Assembly (NCBI GenBank): GCA_036273715.1
Contig: DASUHB010000040.1
Span: forward strand, 1 to 64,000
Length of the DNA stretch: 64,000 bases
Direction of reading: 5' to 3'
Origin: Gemmatimonadaceae bacterium
Lineage (GTDB): Bacteria > Gemmatimonadota > Gemmatimonadetes > Gemmatimonadales > Gemmatimonadaceae
The translations under genes were made by a program, and so were the position numbers. Position 1 is the stretch's first letter, and every line of letters begins with the position of its first letter. The notes below the pieces were generated by a model. That model was not told the DNA's origin and did not search any database. It worked only from the letters and a program-made list of their open reading frames with translations. This document shows positions 26,045 to 34,586 of the stretch, in pieces.

Positions 26045-28393
26045 GTGTCGACTGCACTTCACGATCGGCTCCAGAGCGCCCTCGGCGACAGCTATGCCAT
26101 CGAGCGCGAGCTGACGCCCGGTGGGATGAGCCGGCTGTTTCTGGCCACGGAGCGGTCGCTCGACCGTCCGGTGGTCGTGAAGCTGCTGCCGCCGGAGCTC
26201 ACGAGCGAAGCCAGCGCGCAGCGCTTCCAGCGCGAGATTCTGGTCACGGCGAAGCTGCAGCATCCGCACATTCTGCCGGTGCTCTCGGCGGGGGCGCGCG
26301 ACGGACTGCTGTACTACATCTCGCCGTTCGTGGGCGATGAGTCGCTGCGCCGGCGCATCGCGCAGCGCGGCGCGCTGCCCATCGACGAGGCGGTTCGGCT
26401 GCTGCGCGCCGTAGCCGACGCGCTGGCCTTCGCCCATGCGTTAGGCATCGTGCACCGGGACCTCAAGCCCGACAACATTTTCCTGCAGCACGGCCATGCG
26501 ATCCTGGCCGACTTCGGCATCGCCCGCGCGGTCGAGCAAGCGACCCTCGCCACGCCGGCCGAGCGCCTAACGGTCACGGGCATGGGGCTCGGCACGCCGG
26601 GCTACATGGCGCCGGAGCAGCTGGCCGGCGACACCGACGTGGATGCGCGCGCGGACATCTACGCCGTGGGCGTGGTGGCCTACGAGATGTTGACCGGCCG
26701 TCCGCCGTTCGCCGATCTCGTCGGACCGAGGCTCCTCATCGCGCACATGACCGAACAGCCGGATCCGCTGACGATCCGGCGGCCGGACGCGCCGGCGCGG
26801 CTGGCGCTCCTCGTCATGCGATGCCTCGAGAAGGATCCGGCCGAGCGCTGGCAGACGGTCGAGTCGTTCGTGCCGTTGCTCGACGAGCTGGCGTCAGGCA
26901 CGCCGGCGCGGGGCGTGACCGCCACGCCGCCTAACCAGTTAGGCGACGCCGCATCGGGGCGTCCGGATGGCGGCGGCGACCGACTCCAGTCCGCGCTCGA
27001 CGCGATCGAGCGATGCAACTGGCACGAAGCGTTCGACGCGCTCACTGCCGCCGACGCGATGCGCCCCCTCGCCGCCGAGCACCTCGAGGCGTTGGCGGAA
27101 GCCGCATGGTGGGTGGGCAAGAGCGAGGCCTGCATTCGAGCGCGCGAGCGCGCGTACGAGTGCTACCTCGAGCGCGAGGATCACCCGCGCGCTGCCGCCG
27201 TCGCCACGGCCGTCGCTGAAGACTACTTCCACAAGCTGGCACGATCCGTGGCGCATGGATGGTTGCAGCGTGCCGAACGCCATCTGGAAGCGGCGCCCGA
27301 GTCCATCGAGCATGGATGGATGGCGCGCACGCGAGCAATGTTGGCGCTCGAAGAGGATCGCGATGCGGACAAGGCGTGGGCTCTGGCGCAGCGCGCGCTG
27401 GAGATCGGACGCCGGCTGCACGCGCGCGACCTGCAGGCGTTGGCGCTGCAGGACTGTGGTCGGATTCTCGTGTCGCGCGGGAATGTGGCCGAAGGCATGG
27501 CGGCGATCGACGAAGCGATGGCGGCGGCGACGAGCGGGCAGCTCGGTCCGCGCACGACCGGTCGCATCTTCTGCAATATGATGAGCACGTGCGAGAAGCT
27601 CGCGGACTATCGGCGCGCGTCGGAATGGAACGAGGCCGCGCGCCGCTGGTGCGAGCCGCATCCGCAGGCCGGGTATCCGGGTATCTGCCGGGTGCATCGG
27701 GCCGAGCTGCTGCGGCTGCGCGGGTCGTGGAACGAAGCGGAGATCGAAGCGCGGCGGGCGTCGACCGAGCTGCAGGATTTCCTGAGCGATGCGACTGCGG
27801 AAGCGTATTACGAGCTCGGGCAGATCCGTCTGCACATGGGCGACTTCGAGACGGCGGACCAGCTGTTCCGCCAGGCGCACGAGCTGGGCAGAGATCCGCT
27901 GCCGGGTTTGGCGCTGTTGCGTCTGGCGCAGGGTCGCACGGAGAGTGCGCGGGCGCTGCTCGAGCGGGCGCTGTCCGATCCGCTGCTCGCTCCGTTAGAC
28001 CGGGCGAAGCACTTGCCGGCCCAGGCGCAGGCCGCGTTCGCGGCCGGCGACACGGCGGCGGCGCGCGCCGCGGCGGACGAGCTGGCGTCGATCGCCGCGG
28101 CCTACGGGTCGCCGGCGCTGGCGGCGCACGCGGCGCTGGCGCGCGGGCTGGTCGAGTTAGGCGAAAACGCGCCGGCCAAGGCCGCGGCGAGCCTGCGGCG
28201 CGCGTGGAAGCTGGCCAAGGACTGCGACCTGCCGTACGACGCGGCGCGGTCCCGCGTGCTATTGGGCCGCGCTTACCGCGCCTGCGGAAACAGCGAAGAT
28301 GCGGAGCTCGAGCTGCACGCGGCGGCAACGAGCTTCGAGCGGTTAGGCGCTGTTGCCGATGCCCGTGACGCGGTCGCGCTTCTCAGCGCCTAA
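26045..28393 (+). CDS. Ser/Thr protein kinase with C-terminal TPR array, soluble
   Basis: 782 residues from GTG 26045. The kinase domain (about 15-290) is intact: glycine loop TPGGMSRLFLA, VVVKLL lysine, HRDLKPDN catalytic loop, DFGIARA, GTPGYMAPEQ and DIYAVGVVAYEML. A short linker is followed by helical TPR-like repeats over about 310-782 (RAAAVATAVAEDYFHKLA, AYYELGQIRLHMGDFETADQLF, AKHLPAQAQAAFAAGDTAAARAAA). No membrane segment is seen, unlike the kinase at 43300-46515, so it probably acts in the cytoplasm with the TPR array sensing partner proteins. The last codon GCC is followed by TAA within a GCCTAAC motif. Confidence 0.88.
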   Translation: MSTALHDRLQSALGDSYAIERELTPGGMSRLFLATERSLDRPVVVKLLPPELTSEASAQRFQREILVTAKLQHPHILPVLSAGARDGLLYYISPFVGDESLRRRIAQRGALPIDEAVRLLRAVADALAFAHALGIVHRDLKPDNIFLQHGHAILADFGIARAVEQATLATPAERLTVTGMGLGTPGYMAPEQLAGDTDVDARADIYAVGVVAYEMLTGRPPFADLVGPRLLIAHMTEQPDPLTIRRPDAPARLALLVMRCLEKDPAERWQTVESFVPLLDELASGTPARGVTATPPNQLGDAASGRPDGGGDRLQSALDAIERCNWHEAFDALTAADAMRPLAAEHLEALAEAAWWVGKSEACIRARERAYECYLEREDHPRAAAVATAVAEDYFHKLARSVAHGWLQRAERHLEAAPESIEHGWMARTRAMLALEEDRDADKAWALAQRALEIGRRLHARDLQALALQDCGRILVSRGNVAEGMAAIDEAMAAATSGQLGPRTTGRIFCNMMSTCEKLADYRRASEWNEAARRWCEPHPQAGYPGICRVHRAELLRLRGSWNEAEIEARRASTELQDFLSDATAEAYYELGQIRLHMGDFETADQLFRQAHELGRDPLPGLALLRLAQGRTESARALLERALSDPLLAPLDRAKHLPAQAQAAFAAGDTAAARAAADELASIAAAYGSPALAAHAALARGLVELGENAPAKAAASLRRAWKLAKDCDLPYDAARSRVLLGRAYRACGNSEDAELELHAAATSFERLGAVADARDAVALLSA

Positions 28394-28449
28394 CTGGAGC
28401 TCCGGGCGTCGGCTCGCTCGACTTTCATACGAGACTTCGAGCGATGCGC

Positions 28450-30444
28450 TCAAGGCATCCCGGCGGCCCTGAGCGCGGCGCGGCCGCCCACCACCGGTAT
28501 CGAGACCGATGAGTGCGCGACGTCCACGGTGAGCTCCGTGCCCGGCTCCGGCCACAACGTGAACTCGCGGTCGCTCGACATGATCATCAGGGCGAACCGT
28601 TTGCCGGCCGGAACGAATTCATCGTCCGGCTCCAGGTCGAACGTGAGATCGTAGAACCTGCCGGGCACGAGCTTCTCGCCTGGCCGCTCGGCGTCGTAGT
28701 TGCCGCCCGCGGTGAGGGACGTGTAGTTCTGCGGATCGGCCCACCCGCGCGAGATGAGGCCCGCGTGGCTCTGTGATCCGACGTCGGTCGAGTCGTACGG
28801 GAGCAGAACGAGCCACACGCTGAGATTGGCCGCCGGCTTGCTGGATGCGATGCGGAGCGTGACGCGCGGCGTGCCGGAGATGTGCACGGTGTCGGTCAGC
28901 ACCGGCGACGCATAGAGCAGGCGGTGGTCCGAGGTCGCCATGCTGGCATCGGCGCTGCCGCTGAAATCGACGTCGTCCACCAGCCGTTCTTTTCCGTTAG
29001 GCGCGGAGAAGCCGAGCGTGCCCGTGCCTGTGCCGCCGCCCTCGGGATACACGCGCACCGGTTCCGATCCCGGCACGGGAAACGAGGCGAACGGCGTGGG
29101 CGGTCCGGCGGGACGCCGCCGCCGGCGACCGGCCGGCGCCGCCTCGGCGATCTGTTCGCCGCCCAAGCCTTCGGCTCGTCGCGTGGAATCCTGGCGCGTT
29201 TTCGCGGCCGCGATGAGTGCGTCGGGCGCTTGCGAGGCAGAGTCCTGCACGATCCACACGGGTGGATCGTGCTCGACGCCGTTGTCGACGCCGTACAGGT
29301 AGTGGCTGAACCAGCGATTGACCATGTCCGCGGGCGGGTTCCCGCCGTGTCCGCCCTGGTGCAGGTACAACGAGACGGGCAGTCCGTCCTTTTTCATCTC
29401 GTTGTAGATGCGAACGCTGTGTTCCGGGACGACGTTGTAGTCGTTGAGTCCGTGCGCGAGGAGCACGGCGGCCTTGATGTTCTTTATCCATGGGAGCAGG
29501 TCGCGCTTCTCCCAGAAGTCATTGTAGTCGCCGGTGATGCGGTCCTGTCCGTTCTGCCCGGCGAAGATGCCGTTCTTGTACAGGCGCTCGCACGTCGCGC
29601 GATCGGCGGTGTCGCCGCTGGCGATGAAATCGTAGAGGACATCGACGTCTTCACCGAGATAGCCGCCGGGCGAGCGGACCAGCCCGTTGGACCGGTAGTA
29701 ATGGTAGTACGATGTGTTAGGCGAAACGGGAATCACGACCTCGAGGCCCGCGACACCGGTGGTCGCGGCGGCGAGCGGGAGCGTGCCCTCGTACGACGTG
29801 CCCATCATGCCGACTTTGCCGGTGGACCATGTGGCCCGCACTTCCTCGGATCCGGTTTCGGTGGTGTAGCCTTTGGCGCGGCCGTTGAGCCAGTCGACGA
29901 CGTACTTCATCGCGGTGCGTTCCGGCGTATCGCCGACCGTTGGGCAGCCTTGGGAGCGGCCGGTGCCGGGCGCTTCGGAGTGTACGACGGCGAATCCGCG
30001 CGGCACCCACTCGTTCACCATCTCGTTGGAGATGCGCGTGCGGCTGCCGTTGTACGGCGCCGACTCCATGTGGGCGCGCGGCTTCGGCGTGGCGTTGAGC
30101 TCCTGGTGCACGTCCCAGTCGACCTGGTCGCGCGAGACGCCGGCGTAGTACGGGCTCGAGCCGTAGATGACGGCGACCTTGAGGCCTTGGGTGTCGGTCT
30201 GTCGCGGGCGCGTGACATCGACATGGACGCGATCGGGTTTGCCATCATGATCGCTGTCGAAGCCGGTTTCTACCCACAGATCCTGGCGGATCCAGGTGGA
30301 TGAATCGGCGAACGCGGGGACGATCTGCGCCATGCCGTCGACGAACGTCGGCTTGGCCTGCGCGGAGTCTTGCGCCGTTAGGCGGGTGGCCGCGAGCAGC
30401 AGGAGCGCGCCGCCGAACGCGACGGCGCGGATTGCACGATACAT
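28450..30444 (-). CDS. Secreted X-Pro dipeptidyl-peptidase / CocE-like S15 hydrolase
   Basis: 664 residues from ATG 30444, where a signal peptide begins (MYRAIRAVAFGGALLLLAATRLTAQ); the frame is open further upstream to 30663, but that part looks non-coding. The S15 hydrolase domain has the nucleophile S217 in GTSYEG, the acid region GLNDYNVVPEH and the His in HQGGHGG. The C-terminal jelly-roll (RVTLRIASSKPAANLSVWLVLLPYD) is the usual XPD C-terminal domain. An Arg-rich insertion (AGRRRRRPAGPP) sits between the domains. Expected activity: removal of X-Pro dipeptides or ester hydrolysis in the periplasm. The stop of the divergent YbjQ-like gene's operon lies 40 bp upstream. Confidence 0.87.
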   Translation of the reverse strand: MYRAIRAVAFGGALLLLAATRLTAQDSAQAKPTFVDGMAQIVPAFADSSTWIRQDLWVETGFDSDHDGKPDRVHVDVTRPRQTDTQGLKVAVIYGSSPYYAGVSRDQVDWDVHQELNATPKPRAHMESAPYNGSRTRISNEMVNEWVPRGFAVVHSEAPGTGRSQGCPTVGDTPERTAMKYVVDWLNGRAKGYTTETGSEEVRATWSTGKVGMMGTSYEGTLPLAAATTGVAGLEVVIPVSPNTSYYHYYRSNGLVRSPGGYLGEDVDVLYDFIASGDTADRATCERLYKNGIFAGQNGQDRITGDYNDFWEKRDLLPWIKNIKAAVLLAHGLNDYNVVPEHSVRIYNEMKKDGLPVSLYLHQGGHGGNPPADMVNRWFSHYLYGVDNGVEHDPPVWIVQDSASQAPDALIAAAKTRQDSTRRAEGLGGEQIAEAAPAGRRRRRPAGPPTPFASFPVPGSEPVRVYPEGGGTGTGTLGFSAPNGKERLVDDVDFSGSADASMATSDHRLLYASPVLTDTVHISGTPRVTLRIASSKPAANLSVWLVLLPYDSTDVGSQSHAGLISRGWADPQNYTSLTAGGNYDAERPGEKLVPGRFYDLTFDLEPDDEFVPAGKRFALMIMSSDREFTLWPEPGTELTVDVAHSSVSIPVVGGRAALRAAGMP

Positions 30445-30484
30445 GATGACGGAAGTGAAAGAGATGAAGGGCGGCACGGAGCGG

Positions 30485-31327
30485 TCACGACGTGCTGTCG
30501 TACGTGACGACGCGCTGGACGGCTTCGAGCTCGTCCTGCTGCGCTCCGCCGGCGATCGGCGCCACCGCGGTGCCGACGGCGAAGAACTCGATTGCGTTGG
30601 AGCCCCAGCCCCAATTCGACTCTTCGACGCGCGCGCCCACGACTCCGGCGCCGCCCCGCGCAACCGCCTCGGCTTGCATCCGTTCGAGGGCCAGCTCGCG
30701 AGCGGCGTAGGTGGCTTCGGTGTAGATGGTCATCTCCTGGTTGCGTCCGACCTGCTTGAGGGCCTGCATGAAGCTCATGTGTGCGATGTGATAGACGCAG
30801 GCGCCCATGGACAGGCTCACGGGGCGATAGCCGCCGCGCACGAGTTTCCACAGGTCCTGGCCGCTCAAATCCGAGGTGAACGGGCGGTTGTCTTTGGTGC
30901 GCATGCTGCCGGCGCTCGTGCGGTGGCGGATGGCCGTGCCGACGGCCTGGAATTCCAGCACGCCTTCATCCATCGCGTACTCTTTGAACACGAGGCGCAC
31001 GCCGACGATGCCATCGGCGCCGAGGATGTCGGCTTCTTCTTCCATGCGGGTCATGGCCAGTTCGCGCGCGCTGTACATCGCGCGGGTGAGCACGGGCAGC
31101 TCCTGGCTCACGCTCCATTTCTGCCACTGGAAACCCACGTGATAGATGCAGGAGCCGAGGACGAGTCCTAACGCTTCGAATCCGGCGTGTTCGACGAGGA
31201 GGAATTCGTCGACCGACAGGTCGCTGGTAAAGAAGGCCGGGTGGTCGCCGGCGCCGCGCATGGCGCGCAGCCGTTGGGCGGCGCCTTGCGGCAGGTTGGC
31301 GGTGGACCCTGGCACGTAGTCGGGCAT
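30485..31327 (-). CDS. Tandem YbjQ-like (DUF74 / UPF0145) protein
   Basis: 280 residues built from two copies of the YbjQ fold, each about 110 residues. Copy 1 has TSDLSVDEFLLVEHAGF, YSARELAMTRMEEEADILGADGIVGVRL and EFQAVGTAI; copy 2 has TSDLSGQDLWKLVRGGY, YAARELALERMQAEA and FFAVGTAV. Single-domain YbjQ proteins form pentamers with a possible metal-binding pore, but no biochemical role is established. A gene-internal duplication is unusual though seen in some Actinobacteria and Gemmatimonadota. It heads a minus-strand group with the two genes upstream at 31349 and 31738. Confidence 0.8.
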   Translation of the reverse strand: MPDYVPGSTANLPQGAAQRLRAMRGAGDHPAFFTSDLSVDEFLLVEHAGFEALGLVLGSCIYHVGFQWQKWSVSQELPVLTRAMYSARELAMTRMEEEADILGADGIVGVRLVFKEYAMDEGVLEFQAVGTAIRHRTSAGSMRTKDNRPFTSDLSGQDLWKLVRGGYRPVSLSMGACVYHIAHMSFMQALKQVGRNQEMTIYTEATYAARELALERMQAEAVARGGAGVVGARVEESNWGWGSNAIEFFAVGTAVAPIAGGAQQDELEAVQRVVTYDSTS

Positions 31328-31348
31328 GTCCCACGTCTCCTTGAGGAT

Positions 31349-31741
31349 TTACGGGTTGTTCGTGTTCAACCAGGAGCGGATGGCCTCGCGTCCGCGCTCG
31401 GTGCGTTTGAGCTCCGCGTCGAGGGCGGTGCCTAACTCAATAAGAAACTCCTCGATCTCGAGCGGATCGGTGCGGATGACGACGCCGCGCACGAGTTGCT
31501 GGCGGCTCGCCTCGTAGGCGTCATTGGCGCCGCGCTGGAGCACGAACACGGTGTTGCCCACCGGCAGGCGGATGCCGGTGACACGGCGGCGGATGAGGCC
31601 GCGTTCCACTTTGCATCCCGGCACCACTTCGGACAGCATCGCCACCAGATCGTCGAGCAATTCGCTGCGATCCTCGCGGCTGCGCTGGGCGAGGATGGCG
31701 GCCACGCTGACGTCGTCGAAGTTAGGCGTCGGCGCGGTCAC
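31349..31741 (-). CDS. Hypothetical protein, 130 residues
   Basis: No named family recognised. The protein is soluble, with a helical start (AAILAQRSREDRSELLDDLVAMLSEVVPG), a central beta hairpin pair (VERGLIRRRVTGIRLPVGNTVFVLQRG) and a helical end (EIEEFLIELGTALDAELKR). Its ATG overlaps the TGA of the VOC gene (ATGA, 4 bp) and it ends 21 bp before the tandem YbjQ gene, so the three genes are one operon. A link to YbjQ proteins is likely, because genes of this size and position commonly travel with them, but that is inference. Confidence 0.72.
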   Translation of the reverse strand: MTAPTPNFDDVSVAAILAQRSREDRSELLDDLVAMLSEVVPGCKVERGLIRRRVTGIRLPVGNTVFVLQRGANDAYEASRQQLVRGVVIRTDPLEIEEFLIELGTALDAELKRTERGREAIRSWLNTNNP

Positions 31742-32151
31742 GGCGAGCCGCCGAACACGAGAACGTAGCCGTTCGGGTCGCGCACTTCGAATTCCCAGTC
31801 ATGGTATGGCTGGTGGGTGAGCGGCATCTGGACGAACGGTTTGCCGTCGAGCGTCTCGTAGAGCGCGGTGACGCCGTCGACGCGGATGTATGCATCCCAC
31901 AGACCGACGGGACGCTGCGAGCGAAGATCGGGCTTTCCGTAGCCCGCGAGGTCGAGCAGCATGATCTCGGCCGGTCCCCGCATCATGCTGGCGAACACGT
32001 AGGGCGGCTGCGCCGGGTGCGTTCCCGCCAGCTCGAAGCCGAGGTTCGCGACGTACCAGTCCACGGTGGCGGCGATGTCCGAGACGAGAAATGTCGGCGC
32101 GACGGAGCGGATCGCGGCGCTGGTGGATCTGGGCGCAGTGGCGTGCGTCAT
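31738..32151 (-). CDS. VOC-superfamily (glyoxalase/bleomycin-resistance-like) protein
   Basis: 137 residues with one glyoxalase fold: VAPTFLVSDIAATVDWYVANLGF, PAEIMLLD and the C-terminal FEVRDPNGYVLVFGG. The metal ligands of true glyoxalases are only partly recognisable (the C-terminal Glu/His pair is replaced), so it may be a binding protein or a dioxygenase-like enzyme. It is translationally coupled to the 31349 gene and is the first gene of that operon. Confidence 0.83.
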   Translation of the reverse strand: MTHATAPRSTSAAIRSVAPTFLVSDIAATVDWYVANLGFELAGTHPAQPPYVFASMMRGPAEIMLLDLAGYGKPDLRSQRPVGLWDAYIRVDGVTALYETLDGKPFVQMPLTHQPYHDWEFEVRDPNGYVLVFGGSP

Positions 32152-32471
32152 GGTTTCTCTCCCGGCCGCGCGGCCACGACGCGACGCCTAACGGTGGCCT
32201 CGCGCCGCCCGCCTGGGTGGCCGTCCGCAAGATGCACGACGGGCGGAGGCTTCGCCACGACCATCGGGGAGTTTTTGCCTACTTTGTGGGTGGAAACCTT
32301 CGGAAGACGCTCACAGCAGGTTCTGCCGCTGTTCACGGTATCGGGGGAGCGGGGGTGCCGATGTTCTGGCTGCAATGGCGCGGTAATGGGAGGTCGCTCG
32401 ATCTTAGCGACCTCATGCGTACCGTCGCGTGAGGCGGAGCGCGGGCGTTCGCGGCGCGGATCGACTCGGCG
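32152..32471. promoter_or_regulatory. Intergenic region with a hairpin
   Basis: This 320-bp stretch lies between the start of the VOC gene (32151) and the end of the methyltransferase gene (32472), both on the minus strand. It holds the second copy of the hairpin (32267-32301) and a GCCTAAC motif (32187). I see no gene in it and no clear promoter boxes. Confidence 0.4.
32267..32301 (+). ncRNA. Hairpin repeat, copy 2 (G-U rich stem)
   Basis: It shares the exact left arm and loop with 22143-22177. The right arm reads GTGGGTGGAAACCTT instead of GTAGGCAGAAACTCTC. In plus-strand RNA the changes convert A-U or G-C pairs into G-U pairs, leaving one A-C mismatch. In minus-strand RNA the same changes would give A-C mismatches. 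That asymmetry argues for selection on a plus-strand transcript. Confidence 0.45.
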
Positions 32472-33062
32472 TCATGGGGCGCATGCCATGAAATAGCAGT
32501 TGTCGCCCTCGTCTTCCGTTTCACCAAGCAGCACGAGACCCGCGGTCGCCAGCGCGCGCCGATAACGCTCCGCGCCCAACGACACCGAGGGACGATCGGT
32601 CATCGCGTCGTTCCACACGGCCGCCTGGCGCGGGGCACTGAACACGAACTTACCGTTGGGCGCGAGGACGCCGGCGACTTTGTGGATCAGGTGCTCCTGC
32701 ACCGCCGGAGGGAGAAGAAACATGAGCCCCCATGCGATCGCGCCATCGAACGTCCGCCCGAAAAACCTGGACGTTTCGACCGGCTCGCACGCGACCTGGA
32801 CGCCGGGCAGCCGCTGGCGCATCGCAGCAACCATGCTGGGCGACGCGTCCACACCGTACACCGTCAGTCCAGCGTCGATGAGCACCTGGGTGACCGGATA
32901 CCCAGGTCCGCAGCCGAGATCGAGGACAACGCCACCTTCGCGGACCGTTCGCGCCCAGTCGCGCACCTGTCGGACGCCAATGGTTCCACCGGATCCGCGG
33001 CCGGAGATGTACTGCGCCGCCACCTCTTCGTAACCGTTCGATCCATCGTCAGTAGACATCAC
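32472..33062 (-). CDS. Class I SAM-dependent methyltransferase
   Basis: 196 residues of the class I methyltransferase fold: motif I VVLDLGCGPGYP, VYGVDASPSM for motif II, then DGAIAWGLMFLLP and the C-terminal strand with FMACAP. The substrate is not predictable. Its ATG overlaps the TGA of the secreted hypothetical gene at 33059 by 4 bp, so the two are coupled despite unrelated predicted locations. No GTTAGGC motif occurs in this gene or its upstream neighbour. Confidence 0.87.
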   Translation of the reverse strand: MMSTDDGSNGYEEVAAQYISGRGSGGTIGVRQVRDWARTVREGGVVLDLGCGPGYPVTQVLIDAGLTVYGVDASPSMVAAMRQRLPGVQVACEPVETSRFFGRTFDGAIAWGLMFLLPPAVQEHLIHKVAGVLAPNGKFVFSAPRQAAVWNDAMTDRPSVSLGAERYRRALATAGLVLLGETEDEGDNCYFMACAP

Positions 33063-33592
33063 GGCCGCGTTAGCAAATCACGGAAGGTAGGCAGCGCTTG
33101 CAACGCCTGAACGAGACTGTCCAGCGACGCGCCGCTCACGACGCGTGCCGTCGATTCCTCGTATGCTAGGCCATCGAACGTATATGTCGCATCGGTGGAT
33201 GATTCTGCGCCCAAAGCACTCACGGTTTCGATGCCGGGGAAACCGTGCGATGACATCCCGCCGACAACAAGGGTACCGCCAAACACCTGTCCCAACGATT
33301 TGTGACTCGCACCATCGAAAATTTCATAGACGCATCCGCCGTTCCCACACAAACTCGGCGCCGATTGAATGATGTACTCCTTGGCGCCGTCGCCATTCAG
33401 GTCCACCGTTACACCGCGCACGGCGCTCGTGTCGTCGTACTCGAGAGCATCGAGACTATCGCGAATATCAGCCGGAACGCTGATCACGGACACGTCGCGC
33501 CGCGTCAGTATCCAGCGCGCCGGCGTTGCCGTTTGTGCAGACGCGGCGAACGAGATCGCGAGAACAGAAACGGCGCAACAACAGGATGTCAT
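33059..33592 (-). CDS. Secreted hypothetical protein with VCBS-like DLNGDG motif
   Basis: 177 residues with a signal peptide (ends SFAASAQ). A DLNGDGAKEYII motif (calcium-binding FG-GAP/VCBS-like) and a Cys pair (SLCGNGGCVYEIFDG) mark the mature part. No full propeller is present; one or two repeats at most. The function is unknown. It is coupled to the methyltransferase gene through an overlap of 4 bp. Confidence 0.72.
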   Translation of the reverse strand: MTSCCCAVSVLAISFAASAQTATPARWILTRRDVSVISVPADIRDSLDALEYDDTSAVRGVTVDLNGDGAKEYIIQSAPSLCGNGGCVYEIFDGASHKSLGQVFGGTLVVGGMSSHGFPGIETVSALGAESSTDATYTFDGLAYEESTARVVSGASLDSLVQALQALPTFRDLLTRP

Positions 33593-33668
33593 TTGCGTTT
33601 GCAGGTCAATAGCTGCCGAGCTGCGACCACGAGAATCGGCCTTCGCACTGGTCGCTTTCGACGTGTGA

Positions 33669-34298
33669 CTAACGGAGGAGCCGCGGGCTGCCGCGGATGA
33701 ACCGCGCCTGGTCGAGCTCCTTCAGAATGAAATCGGCGAGGTCCGCACGCGAGAGCATGGGGACCGGCGCGATCGTCCTGATATTCTCACCCACCCGGTA
33801 TCGACCGGTTTGGGGGCCCGTCGTCAGCTTCGGTGGCCTGACGATGGTCCAATCGAGTGGGCTCTGTCTCACCAGTTCTTCCTTGACCTCGTGATCGCGG
33901 ATTTCGTGACGGAGCGGAATGGGCGCGATGTATCGGAGGATGAATCCCACGGCGTGCCGACTGTCGTGCACACCGATGAAGGACACGTAAATCAGCCGGC
34001 GCACACCTTGCGTCTCCATAGCGCTCAGGATGTTCCGAATTCCGGCAATGACGTCGGCGTCGTGTTTGAGCGGCGCAGCGACGCCGAGGGCGCAGACGAC
34101 GTGGTCGTGTCCCTCGACCGCGGCGTGGACGGCGCCGGCGTCGGCGACGTTCCCGGTTACGATCGAGACCGATTCCGCCGCAGCGCGCAGCTTGTCCGGC
34201 CGCCGGACAAACGCCGTCACTTGCCGCGCGCGTGCCGCCGCTTGTCGAATCACTTCCTGGCCGGTCCGACCCGATGCGCCGAAGACGAGCAGACGCAT
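33669..34298 (-). CDS. NAD(P)-binding atypical short-chain dehydrogenase-like protein
   Basis: 209 residues. The dinucleotide loop GASGRTGQEV starts at residue 7, followed by VTAFVRRPDKL and SIVTGNVAD, typical of the NAD(P)H-binding 'NmrA/atypical SDR' group (biliverdin reductase B-like). LDWTIVRPPKL is the conserved C-terminal motif. It lacks the classical YxxxK active site, so it may be a reductase or a redox sensor. The TAG stop lies in a CGTTAG core. It is preceded by the LytTR remnant on the same strand. Confidence 0.85.
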   Translation of the reverse strand: MRLLVFGASGRTGQEVIRQAAARARQVTAFVRRPDKLRAAAESVSIVTGNVADAGAVHAAVEGHDHVVCALGVAAPLKHDADVIAGIRNILSAMETQGVRRLIYVSFIGVHDSRHAVGFILRYIAPIPLRHEIRDHEVKEELVRQSPLDWTIVRPPKLTTGPQTGRYRVGENIRTIAPVPMLSRADLADFILKELDQARFIRGSPRLLR

Positions 34299-34318
34299 GC
34301 GCGCCTCGCTGGCTCCGC

Positions 34319-34545
34319 CTAACGCACTATCTCTCGGAGCCGTTCGTTGTAGGCTTGGCTCGACGCCACCTGCATACGATCGCGCAGCGTGATGAGATCG
34401 TCGCCGTGGCCGCGCGGCTCGTGCGCTGGATGCGGTCGCTGTTCACGATCACGCTGCGGTGTACGCGGATGAACTTATCCGGCGCCAGCCTGGACGCAAA
34501 TCCCGTGTGCGATCGGGCACTAGCCGCGCCCTTGCGAAACGACAC
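34319..34545 (-). pseudogene. Frameshifted remnant of a LytTR-type response regulator
   Basis: An open frame from GTG 34545 carries APDKFIRVHRSVIVNSDRIQR, the core of a LytTR DNA-binding domain. After this, the frame loses similarity. A second frame restores it: HGDDLITLRDRMQVASSQAYNERL, ending in TAG at 34319-34321. The switch falls at about 34430. The receiver domain is absent. This is the tail of a broken regulator, similar in type to the intact regulator at 57512-58234. The TAG is inside a GCCTAAC motif. Confidence 0.7.
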
Positions 34546-34553
34546 AGTACGCT

Positions 34554-34571
34554 ATACCGTCATGTTGGTAT
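34554..34571. promoter_or_regulatory. Inverted repeat, possible PadR operator
   Basis: ATACC-N8-GGTAT forms a perfect 5-bp inverted repeat, 16 bp before the PadR ATG. Local PadR regulators usually repress their own operon through such sites. A TTGCGA box at 34533-34538 could serve as -35, with a -10 overlapping the repeat. This is a by-eye assignment. Confidence 0.35.
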
Positions 34572-34586
34572 CCCATAGGACGACGG

